Below are positions 44,001 to 53,461 of a stretch of 64,000 bases of DNA, piece after piece. The position numbers were made by a program, and so were the translations under genes. The notes under the pieces were generated by a model. The model was not told the DNA's origin. It searched no databases and was given only the letters and a program-made list of their open reading frames with translations. Origin of the DNA: Rhodopirellula sp. SM50 (GTDB lineage: Bacteria; Planctomycetota; Planctomycetia; Pirellulales; Pirellulaceae); the NCBI RefSeq assembly GCF_002289565.1, contig NZ_NTFY01000004.1, positions 124,001 through 188,000 of the forward strand, given 5' to 3'. Numbering within the stretch: position 1 is the first letter of the stretch; every line of letters starts with the position of its first letter.

Positions 44001-44133
44001 CCTGAACCACGTCGCCGGCCGCGGGGGAAATGTCGCCGCTGATTTGCTCGATCGGGTCGCTGGCCAAGCAGACATCGCCGGCGAGCAACCGGCGGCTTTC
44101 GAGGGGTTCGACGAAGGAGCATCGCGATTTCAT
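41074..44133 (-). CDS. Giant secreted beta-propeller protein with dockerin-like repeats
   Basis: A 1019-residue protein with the planctomycete surface-protein N-terminus 'FVEPLESRRLLAGDV'. The N-terminal two thirds (about 80-560) contain repeated beta-propeller-like segments of the Beta_propel (PF09826) type. A region with Ig-like or cadherin-like spacing follows. The C-terminus carries two dockerin-like EF-hand units ('DTDASGAVTPSDALRVINFL' and 'DTNADGLISARDALHVINDL') and an Asp-rich tail of six aspartates. It is probably exported and attached to the cell surface or to another protein. The stop codon lies within a palindromic repeat. It is followed on the same strand by bioA and preceded by the kinase gene. 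Confidence 0.82.
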   Translation of the reverse strand: MKSRCSFVEPLESRRLLAGDVCLASDPIEQISGDISPAAGDVVQVFRNAPLGGIGLAPSSPPQFLPTPLFPGAGIDAPLILPAGGADLLEEDGGLVAAIRTNIFTGVANELPPAMLHLFDRRDDGSLEESASIELPLAPREVLLTDQLVIVVGSSTRGFPTGAGDAETVVLTVARNDVTDRNTIRLDGLFASVARRDDRLFVSTFQPPQFTPQFDSPPSFTHTVTVFDASGSSLTRIARGELPNAVMDEMVVGDDILVVEQTSRSELDAEHSSSRHATWIAPTELTHHLVRYRIVGDDIERIASLELSADFNLRTEISADGQTAVVFGQHNVVFPAVVDGPQAGYSVALIDLSGDQPKLFQSIDIATRDRQTIADIGQRAVVIADGRNALIVVEIDQSIDVDAENRVTRIELPGIPDQTYPGITSVTELSPETFAIIRRSYTTSTDPAERLSRREVELLTLSLDDHSVVAQSVPDHSALAIFTPSSPRPTLIGLGPILAPLEGRQLVVGRIDGSGQFDQQATIDLNHVVEIDIDESRLLLRQIDQLTEYRWDSLDDPIVTPLGDPLPAPTAVDDVFRRNSDARDRYLNVLENDQILGYLGNAQIVELIDAPAGVVIATGGNVLRLTEEALGGEGTFEFRYVLQQGSQRASAKVTLTLFRYDDDDVEQAIQRVIARAVEDLDVNASDLQIGAVRRFTNQPMPRDPAAGIENPLGGQFGIFVDVRVGDELYRYAANFQDDVVRLSSQPFQRVMELSMRAVDADGNTVELIQTDDEFYIEVTARDLREFGFGVFAVAFDLPLPVNQLELTGELILLGKFDEIGEPITAEGIDEFSALEALIEHPGNDAQGVVRFGVRAIAGGQVTLQLDPAESLGAELLLRGRNDEVSPLEVDFGSLTLNIDGIEPTDTDASGAVTPSDALRVINFLGVYGSVLVDDLPTLSTRVEGEAVEQRLRSMRRLDTNADGLISARDALHVINDLARLFGRADATDGGGSNAEAESVDAAIASDFLSDDDDDDTLQG

Positions 44134-44251
44134 GGCGGAATCCGACGAAAACGGACTTTGGATGGGGGCTACGAGTGGTCAGATGAGAGAAAGCGGCAAA
44201 TGGTTCCGCCGGAATACTCTAATCAAACGCGGCCAGATCAGCCGCCGTTTG

Positions 44252-47059
44252 TCACTCGCTCAGCCCCAAAATCAGCGTCGGCGGATCCAACAAATCGCTT
44301 TCTTTGGACCCGAAGCTCAACTGTTCGTTCCCTGAGGATCCGGTCACGATCAGGGTGACGGAGCGATGACCGGCCTCGGCGACGAATTTGGCCAGCAGGT
44401 CGCTGGAAATCGATAGCGACTTGTCCTCCGGGCGGATCGTTTTTTCGGCCAGCAAGGGGATCTCTTTCAGCTCTTGTGAGGAAAACGAATTGTTCCAAAC
44501 GATTTTCATTTCCGGCCACAAGTCGCTGATTTCATTGCTGAAACCGTAGACCCGAACGGTCACATCGGCTTTGCGTTCGGCCGAAGTCAGGCTGAGCTCT
44601 AATTCCGCAGTCACGACGGGAAGCGGCTCGGGTTCTTTGGCCCTGGCACGGTTGCGATTGACCGGCTGGCCCCCGCCCTGGTTCCCACGCAGCGATAGGA
44701 TCGGGAATCTCATGTAGGTGTGTTCGACCTGGATGTCGCGTCGAGTTTCGATCGACAGCACCGCTTTCTCACCGAGTGGGTCGTTGAATCCGCCGCCACG
44801 TTTGACCGTGGCGTCCGCCCCACCCGGGTCGGACGTTTTGAGCATGACCGTTCGTGTGGATTTCGGCGGCGGTGGTGTTTTGGGTTCCGGGGCCGGTGGC
44901 GTCGGTTTGGGCGGAGTCGATGAGACGTTCGCGAGGTCGGGTTTGGGTTGCTCACTCGGTGTTTTCATCGCAGGCTCGCCGTTTGCAGGTGAGCTCTTGG
45001 TGGCGGCCGCCAGGTTTTCAGACGGCCGCACCGTCAACACGACGCGGTCCAACATGCCGCGTTTCCGCGCGGAGTTCTTGTTGGAGATCGTCAATTCGAC
45101 GAACGGACGTTTGCCGGCGACGGCTGAGTCCACGGCGTATTCGAGGATCACTTTTTTCTGTTTTCCACCGGCCCACCGGTCATCGCTGGAGAATGCCGTC
45201 AGTTGGTAGCGGGTCGGCGGACCCGAGTTGCCTTTGAATCCCAACACGACTTGGTAATCGGTCTTCCCCGGGCCATCCCCACCCGCGTTCAAACTGATGC
45301 GAAAGGCGTCCCCGTCCTTGGTGTTGTGTTGCAGTGCGTCACTGGTCAGAACCAACTCGCTTTTGGAACCAGCGAAGGCGTAGGTTCTGGCATCTTCATT
45401 GCGGGCGTTTGGGTTGCGATTCCATCCCCCTTGTTTTCCCGAAAGCGTTGCCGTCCAGCCCGGCAGTTCCAGTTTTCCCGAGTTGGGATCGCCTTGTTCG
45501 AAAGATCCGTTGTTCTGTTTGTTGCCTAACAGCCATTTGAATCCTTTCCCGCCGACCGCGCCAACCGTTTTGGCGCTGACTTTGGTGATCGGTGGCGATG
45601 CATCCGGCGTCGGGCTGCCCGATGGGTTTTGCGGTGGCTTGGATTGCGGCGACTTTTGCGATTGTTGTTTGGGCGGTTGCCGGGGCGATTGGTTCGCCGA
45701 TGGCGATGAGTCGGGACCTGTCTTCGGAGCGGCAGCGATGTAGGCCGCTTCTTGTTGTTGCTGACGCGCGATCGCGCTGGAATCACTGATGTAGACGATC
45801 ATGGGGATCAGCACCAACAACAGCGCCGCAACGACACCGACGGTGATCCAAATGATTTTCGAATTGGAGGTCGCCGTCTCCGCACCGGCGTCGGAATTCG
45901 ACTTTGGCGTTGCCGCGGCAAACGTACCCGATCCTTGAGGGCCGGCGGCCAGCGGGCCCTGGGGGACCGTGACGGCCGGGTGGGCACCGGAGGATGAAAC
46001 GCCGGCGGCCAGGGGAGTCGCTGCGGGAAGCACATCGGGAAGCGTTTCAAAGGGATTCGGCGGCGCTTCCTCGGACATGCCCAGTTCGATCGCGTCGAGG
46101 CCGCCCTGACTCTTTTTGTTGACCGCTTGTTCCAGCCCCAGTTGAAGCTTGTTGATCGCCTGGGCCACCTCGGATTTCTTTTCGCATTCGACCTCCACTT
46201 CGTCGAGTGCTTTTTCCAAGGCTGCGGCACTGGGGTAGCGATCGCGCGGCTCTTTGGCCATCAGCCGATGGATCAGGTCCGCCAGCGGCTGCGGGATCTT
46301 GTCATTGCGTTCGGTCAGCGGTTTGGGGGCGTGGGCCAGGATGGCGATCAGTTGCTCGGCGACCGATTTCGTTTTCAGCGGCAACGCACCGGTGGCCATT
46401 TCGTACAGCACGACCCCGGCGGAATACAAATCGCTTCGATCGTCCAGCGGTTCGCTGCGCGCCTGTTCGGGTGACAGGTAGCCCGGGGTTCCGACGACCG
46501 CACCTCGGCCGGAAAGCTGGTCGACGGGGGTGGAGGCAAGGGCCAAGCCGAAGTCCAGGATTTTGATTCGGTTGGTCTTGGTGTCCAGCCAGATGTTGGC
46601 CGGTTTGATGTCGCGGTGGACGATGCCTTGCTTGTGGGCCGCGTCGAGTCCGCGGGCGATGTCACGGGCATACGCGATGATCTGGTGGTAATCGGGCTCG
46701 CCGTTGCGTTCTCCGAAGTGCTCCAACGTCGCCCCTTGAAGCAGCTCCATCGCCATGTACGGCGTGCCCTTGTGTTCGCCGACTTCAAAAATCGTGGCCA
46801 CGTTGTCGTGATGCACCGCCGCCATCGCCCGGGCTTCGCTGATGAAACGTTTCCGGCTGCCCGGCGTGCTGGCGATTTTCTGATTCATCACCTTCAGCGC
46901 GACCTGCCGCTTCAACCGAATGTCCTCGGCCAAAAACACGAATCCCATGCCGCCCTTTCCGAGTTCGCGCAGCACCCGATAGTGACCGAGCGTGCCGAGA
47001 TGGTCCTCCGAATCCTTCGGCGGATCCAGAAACTCGTGTTGGATGCCGGACGACGTCAT
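44252..47059 (-). CDS. Membrane-anchored Ser/Thr protein kinase with extracellular C-terminal domain
   Basis: A 935-residue Hanks-type kinase. The N-terminal catalytic domain (about 25-290) is complete: glycine loop GKGGMGFV (34-41), ATP lysine Lys56, helix-C Glu75, HRDIKPAN (148-155) and DFG (169-171). A single membrane helix lies near residues 403-426 after a low-complexity Ala/Pro linker. The outside part contains a Pro/Lys/Ser-rich segment and a C-terminal domain (about 740-935) of the DNRLRE type, judged by pattern only. It probably senses an extracellular or cell-wall signal. It is divergent from thrS, with the shared upstream region between them. Confidence 0.88.
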   Translation of the reverse strand: MTSSGIQHEFLDPPKDSEDHLGTLGHYRVLRELGKGGMGFVFLAEDIRLKRQVALKVMNQKIASTPGSRKRFISEARAMAAVHHDNVATIFEVGEHKGTPYMAMELLQGATLEHFGERNGEPDYHQIIAYARDIARGLDAAHKQGIVHRDIKPANIWLDTKTNRIKILDFGLALASTPVDQLSGRGAVVGTPGYLSPEQARSEPLDDRSDLYSAGVVLYEMATGALPLKTKSVAEQLIAILAHAPKPLTERNDKIPQPLADLIHRLMAKEPRDRYPSAAALEKALDEVEVECEKKSEVAQAINKLQLGLEQAVNKKSQGGLDAIELGMSEEAPPNPFETLPDVLPAATPLAAGVSSSGAHPAVTVPQGPLAAGPQGSGTFAAATPKSNSDAGAETATSNSKIIWITVGVVAALLLVLIPMIVYISDSSAIARQQQQEAAYIAAAPKTGPDSSPSANQSPRQPPKQQSQKSPQSKPPQNPSGSPTPDASPPITKVSAKTVGAVGGKGFKWLLGNKQNNGSFEQGDPNSGKLELPGWTATLSGKQGGWNRNPNARNEDARTYAFAGSKSELVLTSDALQHNTKDGDAFRISLNAGGDGPGKTDYQVVLGFKGNSGPPTRYQLTAFSSDDRWAGGKQKKVILEYAVDSAVAGKRPFVELTISNKNSARKRGMLDRVVLTVRPSENLAAATKSSPANGEPAMKTPSEQPKPDLANVSSTPPKPTPPAPEPKTPPPPKSTRTVMLKTSDPGGADATVKRGGGFNDPLGEKAVLSIETRRDIQVEHTYMRFPILSLRGNQGGGQPVNRNRARAKEPEPLPVVTAELELSLTSAERKADVTVRVYGFSNEISDLWPEMKIVWNNSFSSQELKEIPLLAEKTIRPEDKSLSISSDLLAKFVAEAGHRSVTLIVTGSSGNEQLSFGSKESDLLDPPTLILGLSE

Positions 47060-47463
47060 CGCTAGAAAATACGACCAAGGGGGTGAACGGAATCAGAATA
47101 GAGGCGTCTTGATGGATGGGGGCAGCTTAATTGCTGGCGACAGCACCCGACGCGAGACTCCAAGTATATCACGTTTGCTTGCGCGGATTAAATTCACGCC
47201 GAAAAGTGGCCGCCACGTCGCACGGTGAGCCTCACTTGTTGCATGCGGTGGGGAGGCAGTCTTCCCAAATTGCCTATTCTCTAGAAGAAAGGTGTCGGAC
47301 ACCTTTTTCGCGAGCGGCGATCCGCCATTTTCCTCGTTTGGCGTCCCAGGTATGCTTCCGTGGTGCATTCGCCGATGGTGTCCCCCTGCGGCGCCCGCAT
47401 GACAGGCCATCCTCTTTCGTTTTGAGGGGCCGCCGATTTCCTGAAATCTCAGACTGAAACACA
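47060..47463. other. Divergent intergenic region between kinase gene and thrS
   Basis: About 400 bp without a gene. The palindrome AAAGGTG-TCGGA-CACCTTT followed by TT lies at 47288-47308. It could act as a terminator or dispersed palindrome, and it is positioned upstream of thrS. No T-box-like or riboswitch structure could be identified. Promoters for both genes should be here but are not resolvable by eye. Confidence 0.6.
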
Positions 47464-49698
47464 ATGAGCCAATCGACTCCTGGCCCCGTTTCCCCCGCCT
47501 CGGTCGCATCCGATGCCGCCCCCTTGGCCTCCGTGCTGGTGCGTTTGCCCGACGGGACGACCCATCAGCATCCCGGTCATACCACACCGTTGGAGATCGC
47601 CAGTGGGATCAGCGAAGGGTTGGCGCGGAGCGTCGTGGCGGCGGAGGTCGACGGGCGGATCGTCGACGCGGACCGGCCGCTGGGTGAATTAGCGGCCGGG
47701 GACGCTGTCCAAGCAAAGGCTGCCGACGGGGCGCTGTCGCTGCGATTGTTGACCAATCGCGATGGTGAATCGCTCGATGTGCTGCGGCATTCGGCGGCCC
47801 ACGTCATGGCCCGAGCGGTCATGCGGCTCTACAAGGGTGTGTCGTTGGCATTTGGGCCGACCACCGAAGGCGGCTTCTATTACGACTTTGACCTGGATGT
47901 CCCGATCAGCGAGGACGACTTTCCAAAGATCGAAGCTGAAATGAAGGCGATCATCAAGCGGAAGGAGCCGTTCGAACGCTTCATCCTGGATCGTGACGAA
48001 GCCCGCAAGCTGTGTGATGACCTGGATCAAGATCTGAAGGTCGAACACATTGATACCGGCTTGGCCGACCAGTCGACGGTCAGTTTCTATCGTCAAGGCG
48101 AGTTCGTCGACCTCTGTCGCGGCCCCCACATCCCCGACGCGGGCAAGATCAAAGCGATCAAGTTGATGAGCGTCGCCGGATCCCACTGGAAAGGCGACAC
48201 GTCCAATCGACCCCTGCAGCGGCTTTATGGGACCGCGTTCTTTGACAAGAAAGAACTGAAGGCCTATCTGGAGCAGATCGAAGAAGCCAAACGCCGTGAC
48301 CATCGAGTGCTGGGCAAGCAGCACGGCCTGTTCGCGATCAACCCCGAAGTCGGCCAGGGGTTGTGCCTGTGGTTGCCCAAGGGGGCCCGTGTCCGCGTGA
48401 CCTTGGAAGACTTCCTGCGCCGCGAGTTGCTCAGCCGTGGCTACGACCCGGTTTACAGTCCGCACATCGGACGCGTCGAATTGTATGAGACCAGCGGCCA
48501 CTTTCCGTACTATCGCGACAGCCAATTCGCGCCGTTGTTCGGCAGTGAAGTTGGCGCGATGCTGGACGCTTGGGCCAACCGTCTGGAAGCGGGCACCATC
48601 GACGCCGACGGCGAAGACAAGCTGATGGCGGCCGCTGAAGTGCTGGGCGTGGAGCTGCCCGATTACAAACCGTCGATGTCGGCCGAACAAAAACGTGAGG
48701 TGCTGCACCAGTGGCAATTGGTCAACGAGCGGTACCTGCTCAAGCCGATGAACTGTCCGCATCACTGCCAGATCTTCAAGGCCCAGTCACGTTCCTATCG
48801 ACAATTGCCGATGCGGCTGTTCGAGTTCGGGACCGTTTATCGGCACGAACAAACCGGCGAGCTGAACGGGATGCTGCGGGTCCGCGGATTGACCCAAGAT
48901 GACGCGCACATCTTCTGCACCGAGGACCAGGTTGAAGAGGAGTTTCGGGCCACGATTGAATTGACGAAGTTTGTGCTCAAGGCGGTCGGCTTGGACGACT
49001 ATCGCGTCCAACTCTCGTTGCGTGATCCAGATAGCAGCAAGTACGTCGGCAGCGAGCAGCAATGGGACACCGCAGAAAACTCGCTCCGCGGCGTCTTGGA
49101 GCACAGCGGAATGGACTTCAACGAAGAGCCCGGCGAGGCGGCGTTTTACGGTCCCAAAGCGGACTTCATGGTGCGTGATTGCATCGGCCGTTCCTGGCAA
49201 CTGGGGACCGTTCAGCTGGACTACAATCTGCCCGAGCGGTTCAAGCTGGAATACAACGGCAAGGACAATGCGGCCCATCGCCCGGTGATGATCCACCGCG
49301 CCCCATTCGGGTCCTTGGAACGGTTCACTGGCATGTTGATCGAGCACTTCGCCGGCGCGTTCCCGATGTGGCTCTCGCCCGAACAGATTCGCGTCCTGCC
49401 GCTCAGCGACAAATCGATCGACTACGCCGTGCAAGTCGCCAAGCAGTTCGACGAGGCGGGATTGAAGGTCACGGTCGACTCGAGCGGCGGCAAGGTGCAA
49501 GCCAAGATCCGCAACGCGCAGCTCGACCTGGTCAACTACATGGCCGTCGTCGGGCCGAAGGAAGCCGAAACGGGGCAGGTCGCGCTGCGCGATCGCATCG
49601 ACGGCGACCTCGGATCGATGCCGACCGCCCAGGCGATCGCCAGGCTGGTCGATGAAGTCAAAAACCGAACCGTTCGCCAGGCAGTGACGGCGTCGTAG
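47464..49698 (+). CDS. thrS: Threonyl-tRNA synthetase
   Basis: A 744-residue class II threonyl-tRNA synthetase with an N-terminal TGS domain, an editing domain ('[15 protein letters not shown]'), a catalytic core with the zinc cysteine Cys431 in '[11 protein letters not shown]', '[25 protein letters not shown]' and '[19 protein letters not shown]', and a C-terminal anticodon-binding domain. It is about 100 residues longer than the usual 640. About 65 extra residues (near 357-424, '[13 protein letters not shown]...') are inserted between motif 1 and MNCP. The N-terminus also has an extra Ser/Pro/Ala-rich lead. Expected activity is normal Thr-tRNA charging. Confidence 0.97.
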   Translation: MSQSTPGPVSPASVASDAAPLASVLVRLPDGTTHQHPGHTTPLEIASGISEGLARSVVAAEVDGRIVDADRPLGELAAGDAVQAKAADGALSLRLLTNRDGESLDVLRHSAAHVMARAVMRLYKGVSLAFGPTTEGGFYYDFDLDVPISEDDFPKIEAEMKAIIKRKEPFERFILDRDEARKLCDDLDQDLKVEHIDTGLADQSTVSFYRQGEFVDLCRGPHIPDAGKIKAIKLMSVAGSHWKGDTSNRPLQRLYGTAFFDKKELKAYLEQIEEAKRRDHRVLGKQHGLFAINPEVGQGLCLWLPKGARVRVTLEDFLRRELLSRGYDPVYSPHIGRVELYETSGHFPYYRDSQFAPLFGSEVGAMLDAWANRLEAGTIDADGEDKLMAAAEVLGVELPDYKPSMSAEQKREVLHQWQLVNERYLLKPMNCPHHCQIFKAQSRSYRQLPMRLFEFGTVYRHEQTGELNGMLRVRGLTQDDAHIFCTEDQVEEEFRATIELTKFVLKAVGLDDYRVQLSLRDPDSSKYVGSEQQWDTAENSLRGVLEHSGMDFNEEPGEAAFYGPKADFMVRDCIGRSWQLGTVQLDYNLPERFKLEYNGKDNAAHRPVMIHRAPFGSLERFTGMLIEHFAGAFPMWLSPEQIRVLPLSDKSIDYAVQVAKQFDEAGLKVTVDSSGGKVQAKIRNAQLDLVNYMAVVGPKEAETGQVALRDRIDGDLGSMPTAQAIARLVDEVKNRTVRQAVTAS

Positions 49699-49773
49699 GG
49701 TCGTTCACAAGATCCGCGACTCCGCCTGGACCAAGTACTCCAGCCATTTTACCGCGCTCGCCATCGAAAATGA

Positions 49774-49850
49774 GACCCACTGATGGCAGCGCGGCCCCAC
49801 GGATGACCGGGTGTCAAGAATCCGTGGGTTCGCGCTGCCATCGGTGGGCT
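49774..49850. repeat. Inverted repeat shared with 61821-61890
   Basis: An imperfect palindrome of about 77 bp downstream of thrS, with arms containing GATGGCAGCGCGGCCCCACG and CGTGGGTTCGCGCTGCCATC. A second copy, with a different loop, is at 61821-61890; the right arms agree at 24 of 25 positions over the segment ending CTGCCATCGGTGGG. It probably belongs to a dispersed family. Confidence 0.75.
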
Positions 49851-49937
49851 CAGTGGTCATTTCATCGCCCCGCAAGTGATAGCTTGCCCCTTTTCTGCTC
49901 GACAAACAGAATCCTACGTTGATGTCTCGGCGGAGTG

Positions 49938-50660
49938 CTACGGGCAACAGACATCCAGAATCCGCCGCATCTCCGCGACGGCTTCTTTCATCCCGACCAT
50001 CACGGCGCGGCTGACGATGGAGTGGCCGATGTTCAATTCGATCATGCCGGGAAGTTTGGCGACCGGTCGCACGTTGGTGTAATTGAGCCCGTGTCCGGCG
50101 TGCAGTCGCAGCCCCGCTTCGATCGCCACCTGGCCGGCCGCCCGCAGTCGATCGAGTTCCTCGTTGATGGCGTTGCGCTGGGCCAGCGCGTAGGGGCCGG
50201 TGTGCAATTCGACCGCATCGGCGCCCAGTTTGGCCGCCGCGGCGACCTGATCGGTGTCGGGATCGACGAACAGGCTGGTCAGGATGTCTTGGTTTTTCAG
50301 CCGCTCGATCGCCGCGGCAATGCGTCCGTCGTCGGCGGCGACGTTCAGCCCGCCTTCGGTCGTCACTTCCTGGCGGCTCTCGGGAACCAGCAGCGCCCAA
50401 TCGGGACGGGCGCGAAGGGCGATGGCCAGCACGTCGTCGGCACACGCCAGTTCCAGATTCGTCTTGACCGTCACGGTCTGCATCAGCACTTCGACGTCGC
50501 GGTCTTGGATGTGCCGGCGATCTTCGCGGAGGTGAAACGTGATGCCGTCGGCGCCGCCTTGTTCGGCCAGTGCGGCGGCGATGGCCGGGTCGGGTTCATA
50601 GGTGCGGCGAGCTTGTCGCACCGTGGCGACGTGGTCAATGTTGACGCCAAGTTCGATCAT
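49938..50660 (-). CDS. pdxJ: Pyridoxine 5'-phosphate synthase
   Basis: A 240-residue TIM-barrel enzyme that condenses 3-amino-2-oxopropyl phosphate with 1-deoxyxylulose 5-phosphate to give pyridoxine 5'-phosphate. The PdxJ N-terminal motif '[15 protein letters not shown]' and '[18 protein letters not shown]' are clear, as is 'ELHTGPYA'. The start at 50660 (MIELGVNID) matches the family N-terminus; the longer frame upstream is not family-like. It follows the FlgI-like gene on the same strand with a 49-bp gap, probably in one transcript. Confidence 0.95.
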   Translation of the reverse strand: MIELGVNIDHVATVRQARRTYEPDPAIAAALAEQGGADGITFHLREDRRHIQDRDVEVLMQTVTVKTNLELACADDVLAIALRARPDWALLVPESRQEVTTEGGLNVAADDGRIAAAIERLKNQDILTSLFVDPDTDQVAAAAKLGADAVELHTGPYALAQRNAINEELDRLRAAGQVAIEAGLRLHAGHGLNYTNVRPVAKLPGMIELNIGHSIVSRAVMVGMKEAVAEMRRILDVCCP

Positions 50661-50709
50661 GGATGACGTATCGTGGTGGGAGCGGAGGGTGCAAACGCCC
50701 GGCTGACGC

Positions 50710-52419
50710 TCAGCTGGACTCCTCCTCACGATAATAGGTTCGCAGAGCTTTGGGCAGCGGATCAATCGCCAGTTGATCTTCCAGGTACTCCTTCGATTTG
50801 GCTTCGCGAAGCACTTCGACCACATCGGCGTAATCCCCGCCGATCGAAACGATTCCGTTGACCAGTCCGCGAACCGTCGCCGGGGCGAGTGTGCGTCGGT
50901 CCTCTTGGCCGACCTGAAAGCGGCTGATTCTCAATTTACCCGGGGCACTGGATTCCGGTTTGACGATCAGCGCGTTGGGGCCCAGGATCGCGCCACGAAT
51001 ACGGACCGGCGCGGGGGTGCCGAAGACCACGATCTCGGCCTCCTCGCGGGTCGAGACCACGACCGCGGGCGGGGCGAGTGAATCGATTTCGTAATAGCGC
51101 AACACCGTGCCGAGTTTTTCGGGGGTCAGGGCGAGTCCGGCATCCGCCCGGGATCGCAACGCGGCAAACGAGCCATAGCGGCTCTCGATGCTCGGTTGAT
51201 TGAACAGCCCCGCCAGCGCGTCGACCACTTCCGGGTGCTCGAGCCCCTTGAGGGCGGCCAAGGCCGGGTAGCGGAACGCCGATTCGTTGGCGATCGCGTC
51301 GGCCAGCGGACCGATCGCGTCCTGGCGGTCCAGGTAGGCGAGTGCTTCGGCGGCATAAAAACGCAACTCCGGATTGTCGTTCTTCAGTCCCGCGGTCAGC
51401 GTCGGGATCGCGCTCTCTCCCAAGGCCTCCAGTTGCAACGCGGCATCGGCGGCCGTTGCCGGGTCGCTCAGTAATGACGCCAGTTTCTTCAGTCGCGTTT
51501 GGCTGTTGCCCTGTCGCTCGTCGATCGCGATCGCACGGACCACGGCGACGTAGCGACCGAGGGATCCCTCGTAGCGAGGGTGCAGTTCGAGTTCGATGTA
51601 GTCGTCCTCGACCGCTTTGGCCACGCCTCGCCGCGTCGTGCCGTCGAAGAAGAAGAAACGCCGATTGATCGCTTCGGCGATCTCGCTGGATACTTTGACG
51701 TGCTGGAATTCTGGCCGCAGAACCAGGCCCATGTTGCGGGTCTTTTGGACCGTGCCGCCGGAGAGTACCAGGGCTTGGGTTTTCATCCGTTTGTCCGCGC
51801 TGCCCTGGAATGCCGCGCGCGTCAAAATCGGGCCGGTCCCCATCGCCAGCACGTCGCCTTTGCGGACGCGCCCCTGGATCACCTGTTGCAGACGCATTCG
51901 GGTGTCCAGCAGCCAGCCGCCGTGCAGGTCGGTCGCGTTGCTGCCGGCCGGCGAGTCGATTCGCAGGTCGATCGTGTCACCGCGTTTCGCACCGGCGGGG
52001 ACCGTCGCGTACACGCGGACGATCGAATTGGATTCCAGTTCCAGGATTTCGTTGGGGCTTTTGACATCATTGCGCCGCATCTCTTCGATCAGTTGATCGC
52101 GGTACGGCGAAGGATCGGCCGGCCCGCCGGTTCCGGCCAACGAGTTCACCAGGCCGACCCCGGAGATCTCGATCGGATTCAGGCCTCGGGGGGCGGCGGC
52201 TTCGCGAATCAGCTCGGGGGGCTCGGGGGCTTGCAGCAGTTTGGCGACTCCGTTTTCGTCCGATGAGCCGCGGCCCAGGAACGAGGTGCAGCCGGTCAGC
52301 GCTCCGCCCAGGATCAGCGAGGTCGACGCGCGCAGCAGCAGGCCGCGGCGGTGGATCGCGGTGGGCGCGGCTTGAGCGGTCTCGTCGTTGCGTTTCAGTT
52401 CGGGCGTCCTGCCTGACAT
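50710..52419 (-). CDS. FlgI-like (P-ring) lipoprotein with HEAT-like repeats
   Basis: A 569-residue protein with a twin-arginine/lipobox-type start ('[17 protein letters not shown]', then LTGC). Residues about 60-270 resemble flagellar P-ring protein FlgI: '[19 protein letters not shown]' corresponds to the conserved LxGxGLVxGLxGTGD region, followed by '[20 protein letters not shown]'. In the second half (about 310-420) is a HEAT-like helical repeat segment, '[20 protein letters not shown]', absent from FlgI. No other flagellar gene is in the window, so a role in an envelope ring other than the flagellum is possible. It lies 49 bp upstream of pdxJ. Confidence 0.75.
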   Translation of the reverse strand: MSGRTPELKRNDETAQAAPTAIHRRGLLLRASTSLILGGALTGCTSFLGRGSSDENGVAKLLQAPEPPELIREAAAPRGLNPIEISGVGLVNSLAGTGGPADPSPYRDQLIEEMRRNDVKSPNEILELESNSIVRVYATVPAGAKRGDTIDLRIDSPAGSNATDLHGGWLLDTRMRLQQVIQGRVRKGDVLAMGTGPILTRAAFQGSADKRMKTQALVLSGGTVQKTRNMGLVLRPEFQHVKVSSEIAEAINRRFFFFDGTTRRGVAKAVEDDYIELELHPRYEGSLGRYVAVVRAIAIDERQGNSQTRLKKLASLLSDPATAADAALQLEALGESAIPTLTAGLKNDNPELRFYAAEALAYLDRQDAIGPLADAIANESAFRYPALAALKGLEHPEVVDALAGLFNQPSIESRYGSFAALRSRADAGLALTPEKLGTVLRYYEIDSLAPPAVVVSTREEAEIVVFGTPAPVRIRGAILGPNALIVKPESSAPGKLRISRFQVGQEDRRTLAPATVRGLVNGIVSIGGDYADVVEVLREAKSKEYLEDQLAIDPLPKALRTYYREEESS

Positions 52420-52540
52420 GGTTGTTTCCGGTGGAGGGGGGCCATTCTGTGCGGAAATGGGTCGAAGATTGGCTATAGCGGAAATCGGGCCAAGGAAGCA
52501 AGGCGAGTGCCGCGGCCGCCCCTGGCAGGGAGGTTGTTGA

Positions 52541-52933
52541 TACCCAGTGCCGAGTGCCCAGTACCCAGTACCCAGTACCCAGTACCCAGTACCCAGTACC
52601 CAGTACCCAGTACCCAGTACCCAGTACCCAGTACCCAGTACTCAGTACTCAGTACCCAGTACTCAGTACTCAGTACTCAGTACTCAGTACTCAGTACCCA
52701 GTACTCAGTACCCAGTACTCAGTACTCAGTACTCAGTACTCAGTACTCAGTACTCAGTACTCAGTACCCAGTACTCAGTACCCAGTACCCAGTACCCAGT
52801 ACCCAGTACCCAGTACCCAGTACCCAGTACCCAGTACTCAGTACCCAGTACTCAGTACTCAGTACTCAGTACTCAGTACTCAGTAGCCAGTAGCCAGTAG
52901 CCAGTAGCCAGTAGCCAGTAGCCAGTAGCCAGG
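52541..52933. repeat. Heptanucleotide tandem array (AGTACCC/AGTACTC/AGTAGCC)
   Basis: About 56 tandem heptamers with three variants in blocks: mostly AGTACCC at the left, mixed AGTACTC/AGTACCC in the middle, and AGTAGCC for the last eight or so units. Because the unit is 7 bp, all forward frames stay open, which creates spurious ORFs. No protein is likely. The array lies downstream of no gene's 3' end but between the starts of the divergent FlgI-like and RHH genes. Confidence 0.95.
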
Positions 52934-53461
52934 CCACGATCTCTCAATCGCCCCTTCTTCTCGTCTGCTACTGTCATCCAGTGAGTGCTCTCCAAACGTC
53001 ACCGTCAGCACCCCCTCGTTTGGCCATTCTGGGGTCTTCGATGCGTTGCGTGATCGTCGAGGCCATGGCCGGTGACGCGGCGTGGTGGGCGTCTTGTCGG
53101 CGGTCACCGGCGGATTTTGCGCGGGCGAAACGGGGCGGAACGCTAACTGCTGCGGTGGCCGTCCACATCACGCCGATTCGGAATGTTTTTCCGCAAAAGC
53201 CCCAAGCTTGACCGGCGTGGACACTTGGTGGATGGGCGTTTTGTGGGTGCTGAAAAACCGTGCAGTCGTCGCGGAGTCGGCTGCCGCGGCGTTGCTGAAA
53301 AAGTGTGCAAGGCCGCTTTGCTGTCGTAAAGTCTTTTGACAGCAACCTTTGTGACGGAGCGTTTGACCGGCTGTCAGGATCGGCACAGCCACCCGCGGCG
53401 GGCGAGTTCGTGTCCGTCGGCCGGGTCTCGTTCTCGATCGTTCGCAAAGGAATCACGCCTG
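52934..53461. other. Region upstream of the RHH gene, no gene seen
   Basis: About 530 bp where no ORF has recognisable character. A TTGACA at 53336-53341 is a possible -35 element about 120 bp before the RHH gene, but no convincing -10 box follows, so I do not claim a promoter. Confidence 0.5.

Noticed and set aside
47288-47308. T-box or other riboswitch upstream of thrS
   Set aside because: Only a single short palindrome is present; no specifier loop or antiterminator can be drawn.
49705-50445. 246-codon Arg-rich minus-strand ORF
   Set aside because: It is the wrong frame of pdxJ; composition (Arg/Gly runs) is typical of shadow ORFs in high-GC DNA.
52507-52900. Three overlapping plus-strand ORFs made of VPSTQYP/VLSTQYS repeats
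   Set aside because: A 7-bp tandem repeat without stops stays open in every frame; there is no non-repeat sequence to support a protein.
52541-52933. Possible CRISPR array
   Set aside because: The units are 7 bp and contiguous with no spacers; no cas genes are in the window.
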